Shown one piece after another: positions 44,454 to 55,029 of a DNA stretch of 64,000 nt. The notes under the pieces were generated by a model. That model was given only the letters and a program-made list of their open reading frames with translations. It was not told the origin of the DNA and ran no database searches. Origin of the DNA: Paguma larvata (taxonomy: Eukaryota; Chordata; Mammalia; Carnivora; Viverridae); the NCBI GenBank assembly GCA_030068075.1, contig CM057829.1:81031132-81095131 (forward strand), written 5' to 3'. How positions within the stretch are numbered: position 1 is the stretch's first letter; each line of letters begins with the position of its first letter. The position numbers were made by a program, and so were the translations under genes.

Positions 44454-44642
44454 GGGGACTCCTAGGCGGCTCAGTCAGTTAAGCATCTGCCTCTTGATTT
44501 CAGCTCTGGTCATGATACCCATGGTTCCTTGGATCCAGCCCCATGTCTGGGTGCCGTGGTGACAGTGCGAAGCCTGCTTAGGACAGTCTCTCTCTGTCTC
44601 TCAAAATAAATACATAAATAATAAATAAACATTGGGGGAAAT
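44454..44642 (+). mobile_element. CAN-SINE, sense, divergent older type
   Basis: 'ggggactcctaggcggctcagtcagttaagcatctgcctcttgatttcagctctggtcatgata' differs from the other copies in the middle ('cccatggttccttggatccagcccc' and no 'ctgacagctcagagcc' block). It looks like an older carnivoran SINE subfamily. The tail is AAATAAATACATAAATAATAAAT. The flanks 'cttctttattctg' and 'atatttcattctg' may be a worn duplication. Confidence 0.82.
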
Positions 44643-44656
44643 GATATTTCATTCTG

Positions 44657-46107
44657 AATTTTCAAACATAGAGGCATAAGGATCTTCTGCAAAAACTGGG
44701 AATATAATACCTGGAAGTGAAAGTGTTATGATTATGCTGATTTCACTCATGATGGCTCAGATGGAAATTATCCGAGAGCTCCAGCGTCGGATAGTCTTGA
44801 TTTACAGTCCCTGCGGGAAAAGAGAAGTCTCTAAATCTGTAGTTTCAAGGCGGCTCCCAGGACTTGGTGTCAATTCAGATAGACAGTGTGCCTGTGTTGC
44901 TTGTATGGAACACGCTTCTCTGAGAACCTTCGCAGTGATATTTGTCTTTTGCTGTGACTTTTTTTTAACCTTAAATATATGCTGCCCTGGGAAGAAAAAC
45001 ATTTTCTCAAAAATCATAACATCTGGATATTAACTACATGCCTCTTTCTTATTTCTTTCTGCAATCATTCTCACAGAAATGACTGAGCATTCTGCCAAGT
45101 TTTATTTTCATGCTTTTTAACTACCTAAAGAATGGATTTTATTTGGTCCATTTTCTGAGTGGAGATATTGCAGTTTAAATGGCGGCATTAAAAATTGATC
45201 TAATTTTGTAAAACAGGTAACCATGCAAGACTAAAACAAATAAAACATTTCTTAGGTAATAACCTACTTAATGTGAGTAAAGGGAATTTTGGTATTTTTA
45301 AAAAAATCAAATCTCTGTATAGTACTGGGGCTGTCTTTTTGTATTATGCAGCTGTGCGGTGCACTCACGTGGGTGCTCAATAAATACTAAGTGAGCATAA
45401 AAATAATATCACTCCAATCAAATAGTCAAAAGAGAAACATCAATGCAAATATAGAGCACTTGATGCTATGGTTTGGACAGAAGTCTGTGATATGCATAAC
45501 AACAGAAATGGAAACATCTGCTGGGATCTGCCTCACAATACAAGAGACAACAAGATAATAAAGCCATTGTTTTTGTGCGAGATTAATCCACTATTTGGCT
45601 TCCTTTCAGCTAGTAAAGGGATTACAGTGGCAAATATTAGCTGACTATGGGAATACTCAATAAGTAGAACTGTGTTTTTGTTTTCAATCCATAAGAGTAA
45701 TATGCTGTATTTATGATGCAGAAGGAAGACGTGTTAACGTGACTGTATTCTTCTGAGTCTGTACTATTTTCATTTTATTTTTTGAATCTTATAAATTGCC
45801 ATATCCCTTTCTTCTGCTTTCTGATGGTGAGAGACTTTAGCTATTCAGTAATATCTTTCTCCAAAAATATAGGAGGCAAAGAAGGAAAAAGGAACTTAAT
45901 ATCTAAGAAAAATTCAAACATTAGGTTAAAGTGGAGATTGCAGATTATAATTAAGACATAGATTTTTCATTTTGAATTTAATAGATGAAGTGTAGTTTAG
46001 TTCATACTTTAATTTAAAGCATAGTATCTTGCACCTACCTGCTGTTAGGTTCTGTGACAATGTCAGTGCAATAGAGGGGAGAAAAAGGCAGATAGCACCT
46101 ATGCATT
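44657..46107. other. Unassigned DNA, CpG-bearing patch at 44770-44860
   Basis: No repeat is recognised. The patch at 44770-44860 holds several CpG sites (ccgag, agcgtcgg, tgcggg, aggcgg) in an otherwise CpG-poor area. It overlaps opposing open frames of 101 (plus) and 71 (minus) codons, neither with a recognisable domain. Confidence 0.4.
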
Positions 46108-46109
46108 AA

Positions 46110-46236
46110 CTATATACATATATATACACACACACACATATATACACACATATATACATATATACCACATATATGTGTGTATATATATACACACACACAC
46201 ACATAGATGTGTGTGTGTGTGTGTGTGTGTGTGTCG
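46110..46236. repeat. TA/CA/TG compound microsatellite with inverted symmetry
   Basis: TATA and CACA units, then a (AC)n run at 46189-46202, a short spacer 'atagat' and a (GT)n run at 46209-46234. The AC and GT arms are reverse complements, so the segment could fold back. A smaller arm pair (tgtgtgtatatatatacacaca) lies just upstream. Confidence 0.93.
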
Positions 46237-47205
46237 TGTAGCCTACATTTTCTCTACTAAGCTCGAAGACCCTACACGTTTATGGTATTATGAGAAAAAC
46301 AGGGCCAGATTCATCTGCCTGGTTGTTGTTGCTGCGCGCGCTAACGTATGTGTGAGTGTGTGTGTGTGTTTTGTTTGTCTGTTTGTTTTACCATGCCTTC
46401 TAGCCATTCAGTGTTTTGATCTGTATGTCCATCTGGACTTCCTAACATAGCGACTCAGGCATCTAATCCATCCAGTTTATTATCTATTGAGATACCTATT
46501 CCCTGAAGTGAATTTATTTTGGCAGCAATCACTTCTGATAGAGATGTATTTTGTTGTCTTTGTGAAAGACAGGTGAATCTGAAGATTCCAGACTCTCTCC
46601 CTGATGACAATCCTTTGGCCTTATCTTGTGGCAAACCAGGAAAAAATGGGGGTGGGGGGGAGCCTCCACGAATACATTTGTTTTTATTTGCCATTATAAA
46701 TTTGTTTTGTCCAGAGTCAGAGCTCTCAGAGGCTGAAAACAAGGAATAGTTACCAGGGTAAGGAAATCAGGTTATTAGAGCACAATTGGAGCAGAAGCAT
46801 CATGTAGGAACACTCTCCTCTCTTTCTTTCTAACTCCCAGTGCCAATTTCTTTTTAACCTTTAAAACGTAATCTGTGAAAGATTGTGGCTGTAGCAAGCT
46901 TCGCAGAAACCATACTGCTGAAGCGTTTGCATGTTTTGTATGTTGACGGTTTACTTTCTGTTACATCTACCTGACACTGAAACAGGGGAAGCATGAAGGA
47001 GGAGCATGGGGTAAAAGGAGCATATGAAAGGTCAAAACATCAAAATTTATTTTGATCTCCGTGTTCCACCTTAAAACTTTCATTTTTGCCTTTGCAAGTT
47101 GCATTGCAAAACAAAAGAGCAGTATTATTTAATCTAAATCCTGTTTTGCATGCAACTTTCAAATGGATTTGTTAATGGATGCTTCTACTCAGCTGCTCAC
47201 TGTTT
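46237..47205. other. Unassigned DNA
   Basis: A TG/TTTG patch lies at 46348-46390 and a G run at 46647-46660. Opposed open frames at 46455-46749 (95 and 76 codons) have no known domain. No repeat family is recognised. Confidence 0.4.
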
Positions 47206-47298
47206 ATCTTTTTCTTTTTTCTTTTTCTTTCTTTCTTCTTCCTTCTTTCTTTCTTTCTCTTCTGTCTTTCTTTCTTCCTTTCTTCTTTCTTCCTTTTT
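47206..47298. repeat. Pyrimidine tract, (CTTT)n-like
   Basis: TTTC, CTTT and TTCC units with almost no purines on the plus strand. The 75-codon Phe/Leu/Ser-rich open frame over it is an artefact of composition. Confidence 0.95.
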
Positions 47299-48907
47299 CT
47301 GAACGTCTCCCAGGTTTTGTTGTATCGTAGTTACGCATTGCTTCGGAGCAGCATTAGGTCAGAAAGGGCATGCCCAATATTCAGTTTTGGTCTGCACATG
47401 CTGTAACTTTGGGGTATAAACCATGCAATGTCATTCGGAAAGAGAAGTAACATTCTTTCCTTAATATGATAACCCATAAAAGATATGAGTATCCAATGAT
47501 TAAAACCATTTTATTAGTTCTGGTGACAACTGTGTATGCTATTTAATCTAGATGTGAGGAGCTTATCTACATATTCCTTTGGTGAATAAGTGAGCAGCAC
47601 TATGTGTCCATAGAAATTCCTTTTTAAAAAGTTATTGCTTAAAAAAAATTTGTGATGCATATTATCGATATATTTCACATGACTCATCTATATCATCCCC
47701 TTTTTCCTGCCTAGGTGTTGAAAAGAATTGAGTTTTGTTGTGGTAGAGTTCACATCTTTACTACGACATTTGTCCCTTTTAAATAATTTATCTCATGACT
47801 ATCCCTAGAGTCATTCAAAACTCTTTTTCCCTGAACTTGCACTGCCCCATGGTAGCCAGTATGTTACATATGAGACCATGAGGTTGGCAAAAAATAGTCC
47901 TTAATTAAATCTATTTACATAGCGTTTGAGATGTACTTTTGATCCTTCGCTCATTCATTGATTAACCTATTACCCACTTAAAATATATATCTGGTTCTAG
48001 ACCACCCCCTGAAATAACACAGATCTCCAGGGTATTTGTCAATTCATATAGGAGAGACAGATCATAGAATGATACAATGAAATAGAATATGAAAAATAAT
48101 GAGGTTGTTACTGAATGGTTAGACTTTCCATGTGTCTATACTATAGGTGAAGAGAGGATGGGTGAGGAATAATAAATAATGGGCAAGGGCCAGGTGATGA
48201 GAACCTTACCCATAAAATGAGATGTCGAACTTTGTCTTGTAGGAGACTGGTTTTCGAAGTGTGGTGCATGGCCTCCAAGAAGAGCACAAGTTGACACATG
48301 AAAATATTGTCTTAGGTTGGGTTTCCCTAGGGGAAATCCCTGAGACAAACATGTGATCAGTCTTTTGGGGGAGGGATCCCAAAGAGTATGAGTGAGGAAT
48401 CAGGGAAGTAATATAGGGACGGAGAAAGATTCCACAAAGAGTTGCTTTCTTGAGCAGGTCACTCCTGTGTGCAGCTGGTGTTCAATTTAGCTGGGGAACT
48501 CTAGGAGACAGTGTAGGTGATGTATCAAAAGTATCTCAGATGAAGGGCTGGTAACGTTTCACCAATTCCCAGCCGTAGGTGAAAAGTCGACCCTGAGAAC
48601 CCGAATTTCTTGGCATCTCTTGTGTTCCCCGTATGGAGGCCATATAGGCTCTAGCAGGCAGAGAAAGCTGTCAGGCAGTGAGTGGCAGAAGCTTGCAATT
48701 GGAGCTGTGCATGACAATAGTGTCCTAAAATATGTAGGAGTCAATAAGAGATATCACATAGATGGAAAGAAAACTTTAGATCTCCCATTTAAATTTGTTT
48801 TATCTAACTACTGAACTACTGTCTCGTATTAAGATTGGCACAGTGCCTGCATTTGATCTTTATGTGAGGCAACCACTTTTACAAGTGTATGTCACTTTTT
48901 CCTGATC
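47299..48907. other. Unassigned DNA
   Basis: No element is confidently recognised. The part at 48180-48530 has a higher GC content and repeat-like wording but matches no family I can name. Opposed open frames at 48559-48814 show no domain. Confidence 0.4.
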
Positions 48908-48943
48908 AAAAAAAAAAAAAAAAAAAAAGAAAGAAAAAGAAAA
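48908..48943. repeat. Poly(A) run (21 A) with GAAA extension
   Basis: Twenty-one A residues at 48908-48928, then 'gaaagaaaaagaaaa'. It could be the tail of a sense retrocopy, but I recognise no SINE, L1 or gene to its left and no AATAAA close upstream. Confidence 0.9.
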
Positions 48944-49660
48944 TACAACATAGACTGTGGACAGTAGTACTCTCTCTAGTTTGTTTGTAATGAATCTTTA
49001 CGAGATGTAAAAACAGCTTAAAATATTTTTGCCAAAAAAAATTGAAATTAGTACCGATAGTTGAAATACAAATGAACAGGAAAATATTTCTAGAATAAGA
49101 TTTCACTGAGAAGTTATTATATAGGGTCAACCAAACATCTTTGAAAAATTAGTATTTAACATACAAATCTGTATTCACCATCAGAAGTGGGAGTAGATAT
49201 TGGAGTGGGCAGAGATAATGAGTTCATCTGATACATGGCATAAGAATCTTCTGAAAACCCAGTGGCAAAATGGAAATAATATTTTCTAACTTGAGACTGG
49301 GGATGAAGGTTAGATTTGGTCCATCATTGTACATGGTACATCATTTGATAAAATATCATTTTATAGATAAAAATTAAAGCCATGATAGTCAATGAGATCA
49401 CCCAGGGAGACTGCATAGACAGGCAAGAAAAGAGGATCGTAAGCATCTTGATCAGAGTTTCTCAGAGAGACTAGTAGCAAATCTTTATGATTTATCACAT
49501 AGTACACAGGAGGTTGGTTTAGAAAAACAAAACAAAACAAAGCAATTTCAACCACAAACATTTCATAAGAATAACAACAACTTTTACAGAAATATCACTA
49601 AAGGGATTCCAAAGATGTCCTTCCAAAATATGGCACTTTGGCAAGTTGACTATTTTGAAT
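48944..49660. other. Unassigned DNA
   Basis: Nothing is recognised. Confidence 0.5.
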
Positions 49661-49672
49661 TAAAGGCACCAT

Positions 49673-49908
49673 GGGGCGCCTGGGTGGCTCAGTCGGTTGG
49701 GCGGCCGACTTCAGCTCAGGTCATGATCTCACGGTCTGTGAGTTCGAGCCCCGCGTCGGGCTCTGTGCTGACAGCTCAGAGCCTGGAGCCTGCTTCGGAT
49801 TCTGTGTCTCCCTTTCTCTCTGCCCTTCCCCTGCTCATACTCTGTCTCTATGTCTCTCAAAAATAAATAATAAAACATTAAAAAAATATTTAAAAAAAAA
49901 AAAAAAAA
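49673..49908 (+). mobile_element. Young felid-type CAN-SINE, sense
   Basis: Starts 'ggggcgcctgggtggctcagtcggttgggcggccgac'. It keeps an A box at 49685-49696 (tggctcagtcgg), a B-box-like agttcgagccc at 49741-49751, CpG sites in the head and a long A tail (16 A near 49892). The flanks taaaggcacc (49661-49670 and 49909-49918) are identical. The retained CpGs and long tail suggest a recent insertion. Confidence 0.95.
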
Positions 49909-49918
49909 TAAAGGCACC

Positions 49919-50599
49919 TTAAGAAATAGCCAGGACAAGAAGGACAGTGTGACCCTCTTTTATCCTCCTGAGAACAGAACACACATCTCCCATGTAAGAA
50001 GTTCCCTTCCTGTAATAGGAGGAAGGAAGACCTTCTCATCACCGGAGACAGGGAATTTGGAGCCAAGAAATCTGTACAAACAAACCTTGTTAAACTAACC
50101 CTTATTTTTCTAGTTATTTCTTCACCATTTACTACCCCTAACCTGAATACCTTTGCCTTGTCAATTCTTCACAAACGTATCCTTTCTTTGTCTAACAGAT
50201 ATAAAAGCTTCCTGCTCTTTGGGTCTTGAGCCTTTTTTTTTTTTTTTTAGAAGACCTCCATACACATGTAAAAATTCAACAAAATCTGTCTGCTTCTGTC
50301 CTGAGAATCTGTGTTATGTCTATTTAATTCCAAGGCTGAGCCAGAGACCGGAAGATGGCAGAGAATCATTCTCCCCTTCATCATCAAAGTCTAAACATTA
50401 GGATTTTCAATATTACACATTTGTTTCGAAGACTGTGTTAGTCACTTATGTCTTCTTACATAGAGAAAATACAACTCACTTGTGTTTTGTGAACAGTTGC
50501 AGGTCATGTTCATTTGGTTTTGTTGTTGTTGTTCACTTGTGTTTTTTAATGTTCATATTTTAATGTTTAAATTGAATTGGCAATAGTTTGTGCTATTCC
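49919..50599. other. Unassigned DNA
   Basis: A T run lies at 50233-50249. An 82-codon open frame (50153-50401) shows no domain. A TTG/TG patch lies near 50515-50545. Confidence 0.45.
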
Positions 50600-51103
50600 C
50601 TACGGTAGGGATAATTTTAAAATGGCCCTTAAACATGTCCCGCCCTAAATCCAGAACCTCTGAGTTCATGGTATCGGTCCCATAATTATGTTATTTTATG
50701 AAGTATTATTGAACCTTAGATTATCCAAGCGAACCTGATCTAATCATATGAGAATTTAAAAGCAGAAAGTTTTTCCTGCTGCTGGCAAAAGGGGAAGTCG
50801 GACAGTTGTAAAGTGTAAGAAGAATTTGATAGGCTAGTGCTTGTGCTGAGGATGAAGAAGCCAGATAAGAAGGAATGTGGGCAGCCTTAAGGGACACTGA
50901 GGTCCTCGGCTGCTGAGGAAAGAGGAACCTCAGACCTACAATTAAAAGCTACTGAATTCTGCTAACAACTTGAATGAGTTCGAAAGTACATTCTTTCCCA
51001 GAACCTCCACGGAAGAACCTAGCTAAGCTGACACCTTAATTTCAACCTTGTGGGATGTCAAGCGGACAGTTCAAAAGCACATCAGAATTTCCTGACCTAT
51101 AAG
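50600..51103 (+). mobile_element. MaLR-type (MLT1-like) LTR, sense, left part
   Basis: 'tacggtagggataattttaaaatggcccttaaacatgtcccgccctaaatcc' at the start, 'ttagattatccaagcgaacctgatctaatcatatgagaatttaaaagcagaaag' (50716-50769), 'aggaatgtgggcagcc' near 50870 and 'aagctgacaccttaatttcaacc' near 51026. The LTR is then cut by an L1 insertion and resumes at 52791. Family from recalled consensus. Confidence 0.68.
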
Positions 51104-51104
51104 A

Positions 51105-51246
51105 ATGGCTAAAACTAACAACTTAGGAAACGACAAATGTTGGCAAGGATGTGGAGAAAGGGGAATCGTTTTGCATTGTTGGTGGGAATGCAAACTGGTG
51201 CAGCCACTCTGGAAAACAGTATGGAATTTCTTCAAAAAAATTAAAA
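51105..51246 (+). pseudogene. L1 ORF2 C-terminal remnant cut by SINE
   Basis: The frame starting [20 protein letters not shown] and including [16 protein letters not shown] is genuine L1 ORF2 C-terminal sequence with its cysteine-bearing region. After 51246 the open frame continues into the SINE by chance, giving a chimeric 114-codon frame that is not a gene. Confidence 0.82.
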
Positions 51247-51249
51247 ACC

Positions 51250-51398
51250 AGGGTCACTTGGGTGACTCGGTCGGCTCAGGTCATGATCTCACGGTTTGTG
51301 GATTCGAGCCCCATATCGGGCTCTGTGCTGCCGACTCAAAGCCTGGAGCTTGCTTCGGATTCTGTGTCTCCCTCTCCCTTTGCCCCTCCCTCACTCAT

Positions 51399-51433
<35 letters not shown>

Positions 51434-51454
51434 AATGAATAAACATTAATAAAG
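51250..51454 (+). mobile_element. Felid-type CAN-SINE, sense, internally deleted, long (CT)n
   Basis: 'agggtcacttgggtgactcggtcggctcaggtcatgatctcacgg': about 20 bp of the tRNA-like part is lost between 'gtcgg' and 'ctcagg'. The CT-rich segment has grown to (CT)n at about 51399-51431. The tail 'aaaaatgaataaacattaataaag' abuts the T-rich end of the antisense L1. Confidence 0.92.
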
Positions 51455-52181
51455 TTTTTTTATTAAAATAGTTTATTTTCAAATTGGTTTACATATAACA
51501 CCCAGTGTTCATCCCAACACGTGCCCTCTTTAATGCCTGTCACCCCCTCTCCCCCACCCCTCACCCCCTCACCCTGAGTTTGTTCTTAGTCTTTGAGAGT
51601 CTCTTATGTTTTATCTCCCTCCCTCTCTGTGTCTTTTTTCCTTTCCCCTCTTCCCCTCCCCCTGGTTTTTGCTTAGTCTCACAAAGTCCACCTATTCGTG
51701 GAAACATATGGTATCTGTTTTTTTCTGACTGACTTATTTCACTTAACATAATACCCTCCAGTTCCATCCATGTTGCTACACATGGCCAGATTTCATTTTT
51801 TCTCATTGCCACGTAGTAGTCCATTGTATATATGTACCACATCTTCTTTATCCATTCATCAGTTGACAGGCACTTGGTCTCTTTCTATGATTTGGCTATT
51901 GTCGAAAGTGCTGCTATGAACATTGGCGTACACGTGCCCCTATGCATCAGCATTCCTGTGTCTCTTGGGTAGATTCCTAGCAGTGCTATTGCTGGGTCAT
52001 AGGGTAGCTCTATTTTCATTTTTTTGAGGAACCTCCACACTGTTTTCCAGAGTGGCTGCACCAGTTTGCATTCCCACCAACAGTGTAGGAGGGTGCCTGC
52101 TTCTCCACATCCCCGCCAGTATCTATAGTTTCCTGATTTATTCATTTTAGCCACTCGAACCGGTGTAAGGTGGTATCTCAG
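51455..52181 (-). mobile_element. LINE-1 3' fragment, antisense, nested
   Basis: The reverse L1 3' end starts at the T run near 51455 ('caaattggtttacatataacacccagtgttcatcccaac', 51480-51518). It runs through ORF2 ('gccactcgaaccggtgtaaggtggtatctca', 52151-52181) and stops abruptly, showing 5' truncation. It contains the same ORF2 region as the sense L1 around it, so it is a separate copy and not an inversion of that L1. Confidence 0.9.
51885..52181 (-). pseudogene. L1 ORF2 C-terminal region, about 100 open codons
   Basis: The minus-strand translation includes [20 protein letters not shown] and [20 protein letters not shown], then TCTPMFIAALSTIAKS. It is the cysteine-rich C-terminal part of L1 ORF2 protein. 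It ends at a premature stop. A second ORF2-derived open stretch follows at 51561-51842 (minus; it includes YTMDYYVAMRKNEIWPC). This is the best-preserved L1 coding relic here, but it is inactive. Confidence 0.87.
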
Positions 52182-52790
52182 ATAAATTGAAAATAAAACT
52201 ATCCTATAACCCAGCAATTACACTACTAGGAATTTATTCGAAGGATACAAAACTGCTAATTTGAAGGGCCACATGCACTCCAATGTTTATGCTATCAACA
52301 ATAGCCAAATTATGGAAAGAGCCCAAACGTCCATCAACTGATGAATGGATAAAGAAGATGTGGTATATATATGCAATGGAATACTACTTAGTGATGAAAA
52401 AGAATGAAATCTTGCCATTTGCAACAAGGTAGATTGTACCGGAGAGTATTATGCTGAGTGAAAGAAGTCCATCAGAGAAAGACAGATATCACGTGATTTC
52501 ACTCATATGTGGAACTTGAGAAACTCAACAGATGAACTTGGGGGAGGGAAGGAAAAATACGATAAAAACAGAGAGGAGGAAAACCATAAGAGACCCTTAA
52601 ATACAGAAAACAAACTGAAGGATGCTGGAGGTGGGGGTGACTGAAGGGGGAGTAGATAGGGACTGGGTTAAATGGGTGATGAGCACTAAGGACAGCACTT
52701 TTTGGATGAGCACTGGGTGTCATATGTAAGAGATGAATCACTGGGTTCTACTCCTGAAGCCAAGTTGAATATAAATAAATTAAAAAAAAG

Positions 52791-52889
52791 AGAACTTCCT
52801 GATTTATAGAATTATGAGCTAATAAATAGGTGTTGTTTTAAAACTCTAAATTTGTCGTAATTTTTTATGTAGCAATAGAAAATTACATA
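52791..52889 (+). mobile_element. MaLR-type LTR, right part (continues 50600-51103)
   Basis: 'agaacttcctgatttatagaattatgagctaataaataggtgttgttttaaaactctaaatttgtcgtaattttttatgtagcaatagaaaattacata' is the typical 3' end of an MLT1-like LTR. It includes the polyadenylation-type string aataaa and resumes the LTR interrupted at 51103. Confidence 0.7.
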
Positions 52890-54361
52890 ATCCATAATTC
52901 ACAGAATAAGTACTTAGCTTGGTGAAACAAAAAATTACTAGTGAAACTGCTAAAGTAGATAATTAGGATCCAGAACGGCATCACACATGTTTTTAAGCAG
53001 AGAGACTATGGCATGAATACAGATTGTGAATCTACATGTGCTGGGACAATCGAATCTGTAAGTGTGATCATTTTGTATAACAGTCAAAAAAGATGGTTAA
53101 GAGTTGCCGAGATGGATATTTTAAAAATAATCAGTTTTATTGGATTGGTATTTCATTTACTCCAAGTTCCAAGTGTTATAAAGCCTTCTTAGAGGTTAAG
53201 CCATTGACTTTATCAAAATTTAAAGTAAAGCATAATAACTTACCCCGAAAAAAGTCACAACCTTCTAAATCATATTTTCCATGGGGGAGGGGCAGACTGA
53301 CACTACACAAGTGCAATCTTTGTTGAGGGCAATATGTTTGATGAGAAAATAGGAATCAGTCAATATCCACTGGATGGATATTACATAATATTCTTGCAGA
53401 AAATAGAAAAGAACAGTTACCAACACATATCTCTTAGCAGATATTTGACATAACATTTGGGAGAAACTAGTGATTTGCAGTGAGAATCAACTCCTGCCCA
53501 ATTGATGGTGAACATGAGAAGGAGAAGTTTGATGAATTCCTCTTCCATTCATAATCTATAACACTTGCACAAGGATAAAAGTTGTTTTGTGTGGTTAAGA
53601 TTATCTGTAAGTCATGATAAATACCGGAAAAGGTCCCAATGGAGCAGAAACTGTATATCTAGAAAGGAAGGGTATCACTCTGTAAATAGCAGAGATTGCT
53701 TCTCAATGCCAATATATATAGCTTGATTCACAGTGAAGACTTTGGTAGGTAGCAACTGCACCAAATCTTCATTCAATGTTGATAAAACTCGACATTATAC
53801 ATGTAGTCAAAATACATGTTTTCCCTAATAATCGTACAAGTGAAGACCGATTTTACCTTTTGACTTATGCCAGCTATTGAAGGAAACATTTTTCATAAGA
53901 AGATCAATAATATTAGAAATTGTATTTTCTGTGATTTTAAGTGATTTGCCAAAGCCGTATGTCTCAGTGATATATATTATGAAGCTTGACCACCCAGCAC
54001 CAATAAGTTTGGTTGTATAGAATATATTTGAAAAGCCACAACCAAATACATTGTAGAAATAAGAAGACATACTTTACAGAGTAGAATTTTACCAAATAGT
54101 AATTTGGAGATTCTTTCACTACTATCATTCAATAATTTCCAGGTTTTAAAAAATATGATATATCTTTTAAATAACATCTGAAAAAATTCCATTAATTTGA
54201 ATGAAAAATTGTTTTATAATCTTTGGTCAATATTAGAACTGAATAATTTGCATTCCTTGAAGAAGGTATAGACTCTTGCTAGCATTTCTGTTGAACAATT
54301 ACGTGATTTAGAACTTGTTAATTTGGTGAAAATATAAAGTTAAAAAGGAAACCAATAACCT
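52890..54361. other. Unassigned AT-rich DNA
   Basis: No repeat family, exon or RNA gene is recognised. Opposed short open frames (53093-53456, 53825-54192) show no domain. Confidence 0.45.
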
Positions 54362-54402
54362 ACATATATATATATATACACATACATATACACATATATG
54401 TA

Positions 54403-54433
<31 letters not shown>

Positions 54434-54472
54434 ATACACATACATATATATAGTATGTGTGTGTGGTATGTA
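54362..54472. repeat. TA/CATA compound microsatellite
   Basis: TATATA, CATACATA and CACATATA units ending in a TGTGTGTG run. It has many self-complementary stretches. Confidence 0.93.
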
Positions 54473-55029
54473 CTAACTACAGCTAAATTTTGTTGCTAAA
54501 GTCTGCATTAGGATTGTCTCTTTCACTGATTCAAAGCAACTATTTTTAATTTTAAATATTACATTTTGTTTTGTTATTTAAAATTTACCTCCTTTTCTTA
54601 ATCCATTTAATTTACTTAAAGTTGAGGGCCTGCATATGTACCTGAAGCAAATTTTTTTTTTCCGGAAACATCTACCAAACTGATTTAAGAAGAAAAATAA
54701 ATATTCACAAAGGCAGGAGCAGAACCAAGATTAGGTATGTACAAAATGCCAGGAATTCACCAAGGGAGGTCGTGGGTTCAGTGCTATTTAGTATATTAGA
54801 ATCAGTTTTGTGTTTTGGTTTGTCTGTAATACACAAGACACATAAGATTCTTTATTTTCCAGCACAAAATATACATGAATGCCCTCATGCTGTAAGCATC
54901 TCCTATTCTTTTTAGGAAACCAGCTACGAGCCAAAAGCAAACTACTTTTGATCATGGAGACTCTTTCTTAGCTATTTTTTTTATTTCTTGCCAAATGGTC
55001 TTGCTTTCAGATATTTCTGGGCACGTCAC
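54473..55029. other. Unassigned DNA
   Basis: Nothing is recognised. Confidence 0.45.

Larger units (their letters stand above)
51104..52790 (+). mobile_element. LINE-1 3' fragment, sense, host to nested insertions
   Basis: Left piece 51104-51249 ('gaatggctaaaactaacaac' to 'ttcaaaaaaattaaaa') and right piece about 52182-52790 ('aaattgaaaataaaactatcctataacccagcaattacactactagg' to the A-rich tail 'aaataaattaaaaaaaag') together form one continuous L1 ORF2-end plus 3' UTR. The pieces are split by a SINE and an antisense L1. The flanks agaatttcctgacctataaga (from 51084) and agaacttcctgatttatagaa (from 52791) are a diverged target-site duplication of LTR sequence. Confidence 0.88.

Noticed and set aside
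46455..46749. Opposed open frames of 95 and 76 codons
   Set aside because: They overlap on opposite strands, contain a G run that breaks protein-like character, and match no family I know.
51105..51449. A 114-codon frame joining L1 ORF2 to SINE sequence
   Set aside because: The join is the SINE insertion point. The frame stays open by chance and has no start context or conservation to support a fused gene.
51455..52181. Inversion of an L1 by twin priming
   Set aside because: The antisense piece contains the same ORF2 and 3' UTR region as the surrounding sense L1, so it is a second copy. Twin priming would give non-overlapping parts.
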